DNA from: a virus | IMG/VR virus record: IMGVR_UViG_3300048686_000082 | Coordinates: 1 to 39,524 of that record | DNA length: 39,524 nt | Strand: one strand, 5' to 3' | In this document: in pieces, positions 1 to 8,841 of the stretch | Layout of the letters: every line of letters begins with the position of its first letter | Numbering within the stretch: position 1 is the stretch's first letter | Program-made: the position numbers and the translations under genes | The notes under the pieces: model-generated | What the model was told of the DNA's origin: nothing | The model's database searches: none | The model's input: the letters and a program-made list of their open reading frames with translations, nothing else

Positions 1-371
1 TAGTAAGAGTTGATAGTGTCGTTGATAGCCTTCTTGATAGATACTCTAGGGAAGGTAGGGGCTAGAGTTACTTGGGCATAACGTGCGTGAGGTGATGCTG
101 TTGTTCCCTGGAAACCGCGACCAATCGGGTTTGCAGGAGCACCCATTACATTCAGGGTGTTAGTGGTCTTGTTGAAAGAATCAATCCAGATGAGTTCGTC
201 GTCAATCTCAATCAAACCTTTAGCAAGGTTATCTGAAGAACCAACTTGGATTTCTAAACTGGTAGTTGTCAGACCAGCAGTGTTATTTACATAAGTGATG
301 CGATCTTGACGGAGCGAATAACCTTGTAGGTTAGTTCTCACCTCGTCGATCATCTCGGACAGTGTTGGCAT
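1..371 (-). CDS. Neck / head-tail adaptor protein, N-terminal part (continues at 39524)
   Basis: This gene is cut by the window edge: the ATG is at 371 and the reading frame is open to base 1, giving 123 codons plus two bases (TA). The first base of the right end read on the minus strand (C) completes a Tyr codon and the frame continues to a stop at 39233, for 220 aa in total. The N-terminal half contains the stretch GRGFQGTTASPHA followed by FPRVSIKKAIND, a pattern I associate with adaptor proteins joining portal and tail in podovirus-like phages. Its start overlaps the end of the glycosyltransferase gene by 41 nt. A GGAAGGAAAC sequence just upstream is a usable ribosome binding site. The adaptor role is inferred from motif style and from its place between capsid and tail genes. 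Confidence 0.75.
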   Translation of the reverse strand, partial: MPTLSEMIDEVRTNLQGYSLRQDRITYVNNTAGLTTTSLEIQVGSSDNLAKGLIEIDDELIWIDSFNKTTNTLNVMGAPANPIGRGFQGTTASPHARYAQVTLAPTFPRVSIKKAINDTINSY

Positions 372-1431
372 TGTTTCCTTCCGTATACCAGCCATCTCCC
401 CACAGAGTTTCTAGTCTGTGGAAGTATTGTTCGTATTGCTTTGCAATAACATCTACGGAGTAGAGCGATACTGCTCTATCCCTGATTGCTTTGCGGTCTA
501 AGTTCTTGACGTTCTGCGTTGCCAAGATAAATTCTTCTACGTTGCGGCATCTATACCCTGTCACACCTTGTACGACAGTTTCTGTAAATGCTCCCCAGTC
601 TGTAGTAATAACTGGAGTTCCACAGGCTTGTGACTCGATGTTCACATTGCCAAATGGCTCTAGGTATAGCGTTGGCACGAATGTAGCGATTGCTCCACCC
701 ATCAACTCTGCACGCTTCTCAGGTCCTACTGGACCGATATATTCACCATAGTTTGGTATATGTTCACCAGGGCCTGCAAGGATTAGTCTTGCACCGATGG
801 TCTTGCAGATATGTGCTGCAATATCTACACCTTTGCGAGCAATCATTCTGCCCACATACAGGTAGTAATCTCCATCGCCTTTGCCTAGCGGAAACATCTC
901 AGGGTCTAAGTAACCTGGAATCACCGCATCAAAGAATGAACCATCTGCTGTTGCTGCATCTCTATGTTGAGCGTAGATGCTGTGCATCCAAGCGTAGGAT
1001 TCAAATACTCGGTAGTTAGAAAATACTCCAGAGTATCCGACACCAAACTCTACGACCATCATTCCTGGCAGAGCCAGTGCTATCGGTTGATGTGAGCCAC
1101 CACCGATAACGCATACAAAGTCTTTCTGTTCTGCACGCTTGCGTATCTCATCTGCAACTTTCTTGTTGAACTTCTGCCAGTGAGGTAACTTGTAATCAAA
1201 CGGTGCTTCTACATATGGTTTCTTGCCTACGACGATACGTCGTTGCGTTTCTGTGATACAAGGGATAAGTTCATCTACATCAGCCTCATTCTCTTCACCT
1301 GCATAGAGATAGACTGTGTGGCCTAAGCCCTTCATCATATTGCAGAACCTACGTACCTTTTCAGTATACGCACACCCTGCGTAATCTTTAGTTGTCTGGG
1401 TATGTGGTAGTGATACGACGTGAAATCTCAT
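331..1431 (-). CDS. Glycosyltransferase, GT4-like (GT-B fold)
   Basis: The 366-aa protein has the layout of a GT-B glycosyltransferase of the Glycos_transf_1 type. The acceptor-side half is at residues 1-185. The donor-binding half has GRMIARKG (194-201) and the EPFGNVNIE E-x7-E motif (E258, E266), followed by GTPVITTDWGAFTE, typical of retaining family 4 enzymes. It would transfer a sugar from a nucleotide-sugar donor. The acceptor is unknown. It sits inside the late structural operon, 10 nt after the collagen-like gene, which suggests that it decorates a virion protein rather than host wall polymers or phage DNA. That is inference. No signal peptide or membrane segment is visible. Confidence 0.85.
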   Translation of the reverse strand: MRFHVVSLPHTQTTKDYAGCAYTEKVRRFCNMMKGLGHTVYLYAGEENEADVDELIPCITETQRRIVVGKKPYVEAPFDYKLPHWQKFNKKVADEIRKRAEQKDFVCVIGGGSHQPIALALPGMMVVEFGVGYSGVFSNYRVFESYAWMHSIYAQHRDAATADGSFFDAVIPGYLDPEMFPLGKGDGDYYLYVGRMIARKGVDIAAHICKTIGARLILAGPGEHIPNYGEYIGPVGPEKRAELMGGAIATFVPTLYLEPFGNVNIESQACGTPVITTDWGAFTETVVQGVTGYRCRNVEEFILATQNVKNLDRKAIRDRAVSLYSVDVIAKQYEQYFHRLETLWGDGWYTEGNNANTVRDDRRGEN

Positions 1432-1441
1432 AGAGAGATTA

Positions 1442-2265
<824 letters not shown>

Positions 2266-2269
<4 letters not shown>

Positions 2270-2619
2270 GTAGTCACGGCTCCTGTCACGATGAACTTAC
2301 CTTCAAGTATTCTTGTTATGGTAGTTCCTGAATCTAAAACTAAATCGTAGGCATATCGACCAGCATCAATATCGCCTGTGATGGTAGATGACAGAGTTAC
2401 TGTTACTCGACCATTGATTGCATCAAAGACCATACGACCATTGGCAGTAGATGCAACGACAGTTGTCGTAGATGCGCCAACGAATGGGCGTACTGTCATT
2501 GTGCCTGTGTAACCAGTCAGGTTCCAAGGAGTGGCTGTACCACTGACATTGTTCTGTACTTGGAACTGGAAAGTGAATGTGGTTGCCTGATCGCAGACCA
2601 GATTGTATTTAGCACTCAA
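2266..2619 (-). CDS. Hypothetical virion protein, beta-rich (BppU-like N-terminus)
   Basis: The 117-aa protein begins with a beta-strand-rich pattern ([30 protein letters not shown]) reminiscent of the immunoglobulin-like N-terminal domain seen in BppU-type baseplate/receptor-binding proteins. The likely start is TTG at 2619, overlapping the previous TGA, with an AGAGG nine nt upstream. It lies directly before the collagen-like gene, so the two may form one surface appendage. The function is inferred from fold style and position only. Confidence 0.7.
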
Positions 2620-2903
2620 GATGAGATTCCTCTGAGAGCCTGCGCTGCAGCCAGCCCAGAAGTAGAAGCGAGGTAATTACATACACCATTGAAATCAAGC
2701 CACTTACTTTTATCAGTAATGCCAGCAATTTGATTGAGCACCCCCACTGTATCTGTAACTGTAGTGGTCACTGTACGAGCCGTTGCCCATTGCTGGGCAG
2801 CAAGAGCCATATCAACCATATTGCCCATTGAGCGATAGGTTCCGCCATTTGCTAGGCGATTCAACTCATCATTGAGAGTTGTACCATAAACTCCGAGTGC
2901 CAC
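2616..2903 (-). CDS. Hypothetical conserved virion-operon protein
   Basis: The 95-aa protein starts MALGVYGTTLNDELNRLAN and contains SKWLDFNGVCNYLAST, a pattern I recognise from uncharacterised proteins of marine and freshwater phages. No catalytic motif is visible. It is translationally coupled to the next gene (TTGA overlap at 2616-2619). A minor virion role is inferred from its place among structural genes. Confidence 0.75.
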   Translation of the reverse strand: MALGVYGTTLNDELNRLANGGTYRSMGNMVDMALAAQQWATARTVTTTVTDTVGVLNQIAGITDKSKWLDFNGVCNYLASTSGLAAAQALRGISS

Positions 2904-2913
2904 TATCTACTCC

Positions 2914-3072
2914 TTACTTCTTCTTTTTTGCTACTGCTGCGTTATCTACCAAGTTTGGATATGGACGACCAGCAGCCTTAGCACGCTTCTTAGCGGCAGT
3001 CTTCTGCGCTGGTGTCAGTTTCTTAGATGTCTTGTTAGGATTCTTTGTATCCCAAAATGCTTTCTTCTTCAC
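2914..3072 (-). CDS. Small Lys-rich basic protein
   Basis: This is a 52-aa protein rich in Lys (about a third of residues), starting at GTG 3072 in a GTGA overlap with the preceding stop. Its end reads RPYPNLVDNAAVAKKKK; the RPYPNLVDN patch is familiar from small phage proteins of unknown role. It is the last of four consecutive highly basic mini-proteins (2914-3635), which suggests DNA or RNA binding, possibly in the virion. Confidence 0.75.
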   Translation of the reverse strand: MKKKAFWDTKNPNKTSKKLTPAQKTAAKKRAKAAGRPYPNLVDNAAVAKKKK

Positions 3073-3350
3073 CACTTCACCTTATCTGCCCAATATGCGG
3101 CGCTCATTTTGCCTTTAGCAATGTTCTTTGCGTGACGTGCCTTGAATGATTTTTGTCTAGCAGTAGGTTGTCTATCGCCTGTTACGCCTTGTTGTCCGAA
3201 TCGGATGGTCTTGACTTGACTTCCTTCTTTGGCGACAACGACGTGGCTCTTAGTTGGGTGAGAAGGCGTACGCTTGGGTTTGTTGAAGCCCGCAACGCCA
3301 GCACGTGCCAAACGCGGATCACGCTTTGTTTTTCTTTCCATACTCTCCAT
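3069..3350 (-). CDS. Basic conserved protein (DUF6321-like)
   Basis: The 93-aa basic protein contains KTKRDPRLARAGVAGFNKPK, HPTKSHVVVAKEG, KTIRFGQQGV and, near the C-terminus, FKARHAKNIAKGKMSAAYWA. This combination matches a small conserved phage family (DUF6321 by my recollection; the number should be checked). Its function is unknown. It may start at 3350 or at the second Met (3341). Strong net positive charge and its basic neighbours suggest nucleic-acid binding. Confidence 0.8.
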   Translation of the reverse strand: MESMERKTKRDPRLARAGVAGFNKPKRTPSHPTKSHVVVAKEGSQVKTIRFGQQGVTGDRQPTARQKSFKARHAKNIAKGKMSAAYWADKVKW

Positions 3351-3462
3351 ACTTTCCTAGCACTGCTCTTACTGTGCCGTTCTTGTTGAGTCTGACAACC
3401 ATCCCGTTTCTGATAATGACAGAGTTGAACTTCTCACGTCGGCGGAATTGACCCGACGACAT
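3319..3462 (-). CDS. Small basic protein
   Basis: This 47-aa protein (MSSGQFRRREKFNSVIIRNG at the start) is Arg/Lys-rich. Its ATG at 3462 overlaps the preceding TAA (TAATG) and it overlaps the start of the next gene by 32 nt. No domain is recognised. It belongs to the run of four basic mini-proteins. Confidence 0.65.
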   Translation of the reverse strand: MSSGQFRRREKFNSVIIRNGMVVRLNKNGTVRAVLGKYGEYGKKNKA

Positions 3463-3635
3463 TACTTCTTCTTTGCCTTCTTCTTAGCCTTGGACATTCC
3501 TGCTTCAGATAGAGCAATGGCAATGGCCTGCTTCTTGGATTTGACTACTGGTCCCTTTTTGCCTGAGTGCAGGGTTCCACCCTTGAACTCACGCATTACT
3601 TTGGCGACCTTCTTAGCGCCCTTTGCTTTCTTCAT
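3462..3635 (-). CDS. Small Lys-rich protein (DUF6496-like)
   Basis: This 57-aa protein has the central pattern GGTLHSGKKGPVVKSKKQAI followed by AIALSEAG and a poly-Lys tail. I recognise this as a widespread small phage/bacterial family (DUF6496 by memory; the number should be checked). About 40 percent of its residues are Lys. Start and stop are both coupled by TAATG overlaps. The role is unknown; binding of packaged DNA is a reasonable inference. Confidence 0.8.
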   Translation of the reverse strand: MKKAKGAKKVAKVMREFKGGTLHSGKKGPVVKSKKQAIAIALSEAGMSKAKKKAKKK

Positions 3636-3778
3636 TACTTGCCCTGCTTTGGCGCTGGCTTACCCATTGCCCCTGACATCAATTTGTCATAGGTCATAAA
3701 TGGCTTGTCATTGGTATCACTAGGCCAAGGTAGGAAGTCTTCTTCCATCTCGTATTGCTTTGGGTCGTTTGCTGGCAT
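3635..3778 (-). CDS. Small hypothetical protein
   Basis: The 47-aa protein (MPANDPKQYEMEEDFLPWPS at its start) is acidic in the first half and basic at the end. The ATG at 3778 has AAGGAGTAACAA just upstream as a ribosome binding site, and the stop overlaps the next ATG. No family is recognised. Confidence 0.65.
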   Translation of the reverse strand: MPANDPKQYEMEEDFLPWPSDTNDKPFMTYDKLMSGAMGKPAPKQGK

Positions 3779-3781
3779 TTG

Positions 3782-4069
3782 TTACTCCTTGTAGGTGAGT
3801 TTAGTTCCATCGAAAGCCTTACCAGCCTCGTTGGAAAGTTTTACTGCGGCATCAATATCTGGCTGCCGTGTACTGCGTGGTTCAATCCCTTGACGCACTG
3901 CGTCATAGTAGGAATTGACTTCTTTGTCCCACTTTTTTTCTTTATCTTTATCCCAGTGTTGCCGAGTAGGGAAGCACCCTGCAAAGCCGAAGTTTGCTGC
4001 TTGTAAGCAATCTGAGTAGGAATCGTGGTCTTGGGTTTTACACCCTGATCTGCAATGAGGATTTGTCAT
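3782..4069 (-). CDS. Cys-rich hypothetical protein
   Basis: The 95-aa protein has a Cys/His-rich N-terminus (CRSGCKTQDHDSYSDCLQAA), a probable zinc knuckle also seen in small proteins of actinophage structural operons, followed by a charged helical region. The start overlaps the preceding stop by 4 nt (ATGA). Its function is unknown. Confidence 0.75.
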   Translation of the reverse strand: MTNPHCRSGCKTQDHDSYSDCLQAANFGFAGCFPTRQHWDKDKEKKWDKEVNSYYDAVRQGIEPRSTRQPDIDAAVKLSNEAGKAFDGTKLTYKE

Positions 4070-4389
4070 AGTTGTGTAAGGTAGGAGGAATAGCCAGCAT
4101 CAATAAAGATCTGTGCTTCGGAGTCACTAATAATATATTCAGCACCACCAAGGTAGTACGAATCAGCAGCAGCCAGCGTGTCTTGACTTGGTGTCTGCTC
4201 TGTTGTCACTGTCGTTCCATTGACAATGAATGTATATCCACGTGGAATATCTGTTAGGTATGGATTAGTCGTACCTGTGATTGAGCCACCAGTAATAGGT
4301 CTAGCGGCAAGACGTGAATACGGAGTGAACTCTGTGTAGTTCGCGCCCCACGTTTCCCAACGCCAAGGTGTTGTCAATCTATAGGTCAT
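4066..4389 (-). CDS. Hypothetical head/neck-region protein
   Basis: The best start is ATG 4389, preceded by AGGAAAGGAAGTT, giving 107 aa. The frame stays open to 4431 but that extension lacks a better site. The sequence begins MTYRLTTPWRWETWGANYTE and ends YIISDSEAQIFIDAGYSSYL. It directly follows the major capsid gene, where head-completion or decoration proteins usually lie. No family is recognised. Confidence 0.7.
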   Translation of the reverse strand: MTYRLTTPWRWETWGANYTEFTPYSRLAARPITGGSITGTTNPYLTDIPRGYTFIVNGTTVTTEQTPSQDTLAAADSYYLGGAEYIISDSEAQIFIDAGYSSYLTQL

Positions 4390-4454
4390 AACTTCCTTTC
4401 CTAATTTGTTCACCACCAGGCAGGGTTTCAAGGCCCTGCCCGATAGACAACAAA

Positions 4455-5384
4455 CTAGTTGATTGTTGTTGCAGTCTCGATGCGGTATAGAGCCGCTTCA
4501 CGGAGACGGTTCCAGCCAGCAAATGTGTACCAGCCGATGGTGCGGAAACGACGGAGTGCGTCGATTTCTGGACCGATGACAACGGATGTGTCTTGAGCAA
4601 GTGCTTCTGCAAGTGCTTCACGACCAGCAACTACTGCCTTGTAAACAACGACAGAAGATGCGTTTGTTTCGGAAGGAACGCGTGGTGTCTCAACGATGTA
4701 AGCACCTTCCAACGCTCCGACTGCACCAGCGACGAACGGTGTGCGCTCGACGTACTTGGTGAGTTCCTGGAATCCACCAGTACCAGATTCAGCACGAAGA
4801 TCGGCTGCCTGACGTGGGTGAACATATGCAGCATAGAGTTCGCCGATGCGAGGAACGGCCTTGTTGCTGCGGAGTTGTACAACAGCCTTACGGATAAGAG
4901 CGGTTGTCATTGTTCCAGATGCTGTTACGGATGCAGTACCAGTTGCGGTTCCGCCGTAGAGAGCATTGGAGCCACCAGTCAAGACGGACGATACAACGGT
5001 GTCGATTGAATCTGCAGCGTTGTACGCAATGATGTCAGCGAGTGCTGCATCTACGTCGTTGAAAGAAGTGAGGTTCAACTTCTTGGTGGTTGTTACGGCT
5101 GAGCCGTACTCGTTTAGAGTTACAGTAACCTGATTTGGGTTACCAAGTGCGATTGAGGAAACATCAGAAGTTTCTGTCAAAGTACCAGTCGCTGTTGCGA
5201 GATCTGAGTAGATGGAGAATACAACTGACGAACCTGGCATTGCTTGCTGTACTGGCTTGACATCAGCCAACGCACGCATCACTGGGATGGAGCGAAGCGC
5301 CATACGAACGTATTGATCATACGCTGTTTGGACGAGGTTGCTGATTGTCGAAGACGAAGTAAGCGTACCTGTAGGAATTGCCAC
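4455..5384 (-). CDS. Major capsid protein (HK97-like fold, probable)
   Basis: The 309-aa protein directly follows a scaffold-type gene. It shows the profile of a small HK97-fold capsid protein: an N-terminal helical arm with YVRMALRSIPVMRALADVKP, a hydrophilic loop, an A-domain-like region with AAYVHPRQAADLRAESG, and a C-terminal FRTIGWYTFAGWNRLREAALYRIE. The start ATG 5384 is preceded by a purine-rich site (AAAGGCAAGATAAGTGG). It would form the icosahedral shell. The call relies on position, size and capsid-like composition, since no short diagnostic motif exists. Confidence 0.85.
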   Translation of the reverse strand: MAIPTGTLTSSSTISNLVQTAYDQYVRMALRSIPVMRALADVKPVQQAMPGSSVVFSIYSDLATATGTLTETSDVSSIALGNPNQVTVTLNEYGSAVTTTKKLNLTSFNDVDAALADIIAYNAADSIDTVVSSVLTGGSNALYGGTATGTASVTASGTMTTALIRKAVVQLRSNKAVPRIGELYAAYVHPRQAADLRAESGTGGFQELTKYVERTPFVAGAVGALEGAYIVETPRVPSETNASSVVVYKAVVAGREALAEALAQDTSVVIGPEIDALRRFRTIGWYTFAGWNRLREAALYRIETATTIN

Positions 5385-5410
5385 TTATCTTGCCTTTCGG
5401 ATAGGTTCGG

Positions 5411-5875
5411 TTAGAGTCCAGACGCTCTAATGATTTCATCCAACTCTTCACGGCTACCAGCATTCATCAACTTCTGATGAATCTGTGCTTGGAACTCAGG
5501 AGTAACTCCCTGTTCTACAGCATTAGTCATCCGTTGATATGCAGCGGCCTGCTTTGGATCTACATTAGGTGTTGCCTGGGTTTCGGTCTGCTGAACACCG
5601 AATATATCGGCGTAATCTGCAAGCCATTTAGATACAGACTCTTCAGTTGGGTCTATATCCTGTGGGATAAACGCTGCAATTTTGCTGTTTACCCCGCGAC
5701 TAGCGAGGGCATCTTTGATTGCTCGTTCTCTGTTTGCTTTTGCAAGTGACTCATACTGCGCCTTTAGTTCGGCGAGTTCTTTGTCTTTTGCCTTTGTTGC
5801 TTTACGCAACTGCTTGACGAGATCTCCACCATCTGTGGTTTCAAAGTCATCGTCTTCGTAGTCGTAGTTGGACAT
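5411..5875 (-). CDS. Scaffolding protein (probable)
   Basis: This 154-aa, acidic, helix-rich protein opens with an Asp/Glu run (DYEDDDFETTDGGD), followed by a Lys/Glu/Ala-rich coiled-coil segment (residues about 20-55) and a Gln-rich C-terminal half. This size and composition immediately upstream of a capsid gene is typical for scaffolding proteins, which organise procapsid assembly and are then lost. AAAGGGAGAAGGACCT precedes the ATG. Confidence 0.8.
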   Translation of the reverse strand: MSNYDYEDDDFETTDGGDLVKQLRKATKAKDKELAELKAQYESLAKANRERAIKDALASRGVNSKIAAFIPQDIDPTEESVSKWLADYADIFGVQQTETQATPNVDPKQAAAYQRMTNAVEQGVTPEFQAQIHQKLMNAGSREELDEIIRASGL

Positions 5876-5904
5876 AGGTCCTTCTCCCTTTGTTAGTTGG
5901 TTTC

Positions 5905-5947
5905 GTAGGCCTCATACAGATTCGGGGGCTTTCTGTATGGCTCCTAC
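5905..5947 (-). promoter_or_regulatory. Intergenic hairpin upstream of the scaffold/capsid genes
   Basis: Perfect 7-bp arms (CATACAG 5913-5919, CTGTATG 5933-5939) are flanked by a second 5-bp stem (GTAGG/CCTAC). No U-run follows in the transcript direction, so it is not an ordinary terminator. An mRNA-processing, stabilising or attenuating role ahead of the capsid cistrons is inferred. Confidence 0.55.
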
Positions 5948-5966
5948 TACTGGTCTTAATCTCTCT

Positions 5967-5990
5967 CTAACGGGCCAGTCGTTCCGTTAG
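5967..5990 (-). promoter_or_regulatory. Second intergenic hairpin upstream of the scaffold gene
   Basis: CTAACGG (5967-5973) and CCGTTAG (5984-5990) form a perfect 7-bp stem with a 10-nt loop, 20 nt from the first hairpin. The two sit in the 120-bp gap 5876-5995, the largest gap in the late operon within 331-19536. Confidence 0.5.
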
Positions 5991-5995
5991 TAGGC

Positions 5996-7279
5996 CTAGA
6001 ATTGCCCTGCTCGTTCACGGGCTAGTGCGCTCTTAGCAGCACCTGTTTGTCCACTAAATTGTGCTTGCTCCAACTCACTTAACAACTTACGTTGTCTAGT
6101 TGCTTCAGCAGCACCCTTCAAGCCGAATGCTTCTGTCTCAGCAATCGCTTGGGTATATGGACCTTGCTTGTAAATCTCAGCCAGAGTTCCTGCTCGTGGA
6201 AGTAACTGAGCAATCTTTCCGTATTGCTCTTGCGCTGCAGCCTTAGTAATACCTGCTGCTGCTAGTTCTTCTGCTCTAGTAAGACCAGTTGTCAATCCAG
6301 CCTGTAGTGCAGCGCCACCAATTTCTGCTGCTGCAATCTTGCGCTCAAGTTGTGGAAGCGCAGTTTCTGGATCTAAAGCATAAGCAAGGATTTCTCCGCT
6401 TGTAATGTTTGGATAGAACTGACGCATAGCCGTCATTACTTCTGGGTTAGCATCAAAGATACGAGCCTGAGTATTTTGGATTCTCTTCTCAAGTTCTACA
6501 TTGGATACATCGGCTGCGATAAGTTTCTGGAAAGCCTTCTGGGTTCCGATATCATCGCGTTGGTAATATGTTTCTGGTAGACCATAACGACGCATTACGT
6601 CCTGATACTGGTCTTCGAGTGCTACATAACTTGCTTCGTCTAGAACACGTAGACCTTTTTTGAGACGTTCTTCATTAGCAGCAAAGCGTTGTTTATAGGT
6701 AGGAGTCTGTCTCAACTGGAACGCATACTCTGCTGGAGGAGTTCCTTCGACAAGCAATCTTTCTACATCTCCTACAAGTTTACCAATACCATAACGGTCA
6801 AACTCTTCTTTTAGAATTTGGAATGCAGAGCGACGCTGGGTCAAGTCTTTCTCTTTTGTGGCAGCAGTTTCATTGAGCATTTTCTGGTAATTAGCGAATG
6901 CTGATTGATCTGTAAACTTAGTTCCATCAGTTGCTGTATATGTAGCCGTAGGTAATGAGGAACCAGAGGAAGATGATGCTGAACTACTGGAGCCTGCACC
7001 TGAAGACCCCGATGCCTTTGCTTGTTTTGCGGCAAGCGCTTTATTGATCGCAGCACCTCCACCTGCCGCCGCTGCTGCAGCGTACTCTTCTGGAGTTAGG
7101 CTTGTGGCTGCATTCCAAGAATCTCCATAATAGCCAGAGGCATCTACGCCACCGCGATAGTCATAGTAACCACGAGCATCTAGTCCAAACTGTCTTCCAT
7201 TTGAAGCAAGGACTTGCTTAGTTGATTCTGAAAGTTGATCAAATGGCACTGGTCTGAATAAAGGATCTACTTTAGCCAT
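5996..7279 (-). CDS. Putative virion/ejection protein with Ser-rich linker
   Basis: The 427-aa protein has an N-terminal YYDYRGGVDASGYYGDSW segment, an Ala-rich run and a Ser/Gly low-complexity linker (residues about 90-108). The rest is a long, mostly helical region rich in Ala, Gln, Arg and Glu. This resembles the elongated helical internal virion proteins ejected by podoviruses. It is the last of four genes (14962 to 5996) between portal and scaffold. ATG 7279 follows closely on the previous gene (stop at 7282). The role is inferred from composition and position. Confidence 0.7.
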   Translation of the reverse strand: MAKVDPLFRPVPFDQLSESTKQVLASNGRQFGLDARGYYDYRGGVDASGYYGDSWNAATSLTPEEYAAAAAAGGGAAINKALAAKQAKASGSSGAGSSSSASSSSGSSLPTATYTATDGTKFTDQSAFANYQKMLNETAATKEKDLTQRRSAFQILKEEFDRYGIGKLVGDVERLLVEGTPPAEYAFQLRQTPTYKQRFAANEERLKKGLRVLDEASYVALEDQYQDVMRRYGLPETYYQRDDIGTQKAFQKLIAADVSNVELEKRIQNTQARIFDANPEVMTAMRQFYPNITSGEILAYALDPETALPQLERKIAAAEIGGAALQAGLTTGLTRAEELAAAGITKAAAQEQYGKIAQLLPRAGTLAEIYKQGPYTQAIAETEAFGLKGAAEATRQRKLLSELEQAQFSGQTGAAKSALARERAGQF

Positions 7280-7281
7280 TG

Positions 7282-8841
7282 TTACCCTACCATTCCAAAG
7301 TCACGAAGAATGTTATATGCAACTGTTGATGCTTCTTGGCGAGCATTGTCAGTGTTTTGCCAACGAGGATCTTTACGAAGGTCTACTTTGAATTTATAGA
7401 CAGGAACAAATCCTTTATCTGTGATAGCCTTTTGTAAAACATCTTTCAATGTAATTGAGTTTGGGTCTATCTCAAGAGTAGACGCATAGGCATTCTTGTA
7501 TGGAGACAAGATAGTATCTAGGTTCATACCTTGGTCAAGCATTCTGCCGATATCTTCAGGAAGACCAATCTTGGCAGCATTACGAATGATGGAGTTGAAG
7601 GTTTCTACATCTTCACCTTTACTCATACGGGTAATCCAATTATCTAGATTGCCTGCAAAATCTTTTTCAAGGTCAAGTCCATTTGCTGCTGCAGTTTGAC
7701 GTAGTACCTGTAAGCGACGACCTGACAATCCACCAAGAGTTGAACCTGGGGCATAGGTATATTCAGCATCTACAAGATTCTTGATTTGTGGAGAAGATGG
7801 TGAAAGCCCAAGTGAAATAGCCTGGTTTGTGATGCGAGTGATAGCAGCATCATCAAGGCTGAAACCTTGCTGAACAATCCAATCTGTAATTGCTTGTTTG
7901 TAGTCACCGATTCTTGCTGTGCCTAAAGCAGTGTTATAGCGAGAATCGGAATATAATTTAGGCTCAAATTCTCCAAGTGAGATTCCACCTTTATCTGTGA
8001 ATACACCAACAAGTAATGGGTCATCTAGTTGAATCTGATCTGCAGATACGCGGAACGTGGTGGCAATAGCATTGATATATGGATTGTATATATCACGAAG
8101 GTTGTTGCCTTCTTTGAGAAGTTTCTGTATATAAGGATTCGTTTCCTTTGCTGCAGCAGCGTCACGAATCTCTTGATAGATAATTTCTGGACTTTTGCCT
8201 AGTCGAATATCTTCTGTCCACTTAGGTAATTTGTCTGCAAAGTCGGTTTGTAGATTAAACCCGTTCTTTTGGGCAATCATACCAAGAGCAGTTAGAGGTG
8301 CCTTTTCTGGACCAAGACCAGTACCTTGAATCTTCTTGTAAGCATCTTCATAGATGATGGTGCTTGAAGTTCCCTTAAGGAAATAATCTTCTAGTTCTTT
8401 ATCTGTAAGGTCAAGGTTGTTTCTAGCAAGTTCTTTTTTTATCGGTACAAGCCACTCACGCAATGCTTCTTTATAGGCATCTGTATTCTTTAGTGAGAGA
8501 GTATATCGGTCTAATCCACTTACAGTAAGTTTATTAGATAAGAAGAACTTCTCAAGTTCTGCTTTTGCTCCAGCAAAATCTTTAGCATCGTAAAGTTTCT
8601 TTACCCTTAGCAAACCATCTTTATATTTTGATACATCAGTAAGAAGAATTGGGGAAATACCAAGGGTTGCTTCAAGAGCACTATCAGTAGCATTGACTGC
8701 AGTTCCAGTTGGACGACCATTAGGGTATTTTTCATTAAAGGCTTTTTGTGCCGCCACCATAGCAGGACCAGGCGACATATTATCAATGCGATTAAGTTCT
8801 GCGTCGTAAGCAGCCTGTTCAGGCGTAATAGTCTCAGCCAC
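7282..8841 (-). CDS. Putative virion/ejection protein with internal tandem duplication
   Basis: The 519-aa protein contains two long related units, residues about 112-285 and 301-477, with the beginning of a third at about 493. Matching landmarks are: an RY-NT segment then a YKxAIxxW-type helix; NGFNLQTDFADKLPKW versus NGLDLEKDFAGNLDNW; EGNNLRDIYNPYINA versus QGMNLDTILSPYKNA; and FTDKG versus ITDKG. The period is about 190 residues. No enzyme motif is visible. It uses a GTG start at 8841 overlapping the previous stop by one base. Position suggests a DNA-ejection or internal head protein. Confidence 0.75.
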   Translation of the reverse strand: MAETITPEQAAYDAELNRIDNMSPGPAMVAAQKAFNEKYPNGRPTGTAVNATDSALEATLGISPILLTDVSKYKDGLLRVKKLYDAKDFAGAKAELEKFFLSNKLTVSGLDRYTLSLKNTDAYKEALREWLVPIKKELARNNLDLTDKELEDYFLKGTSSTIIYEDAYKKIQGTGLGPEKAPLTALGMIAQKNGFNLQTDFADKLPKWTEDIRLGKSPEIIYQEIRDAAAAKETNPYIQKLLKEGNNLRDIYNPYINAIATTFRVSADQIQLDDPLLVGVFTDKGGISLGEFEPKLYSDSRYNTALGTARIGDYKQAITDWIVQQGFSLDDAAITRITNQAISLGLSPSSPQIKNLVDAEYTYAPGSTLGGLSGRRLQVLRQTAAANGLDLEKDFAGNLDNWITRMSKGEDVETFNSIIRNAAKIGLPEDIGRMLDQGMNLDTILSPYKNAYASTLEIDPNSITLKDVLQKAITDKGFVPVYKFKVDLRKDPRWQNTDNARQEASTVAYNILRDFGMVG

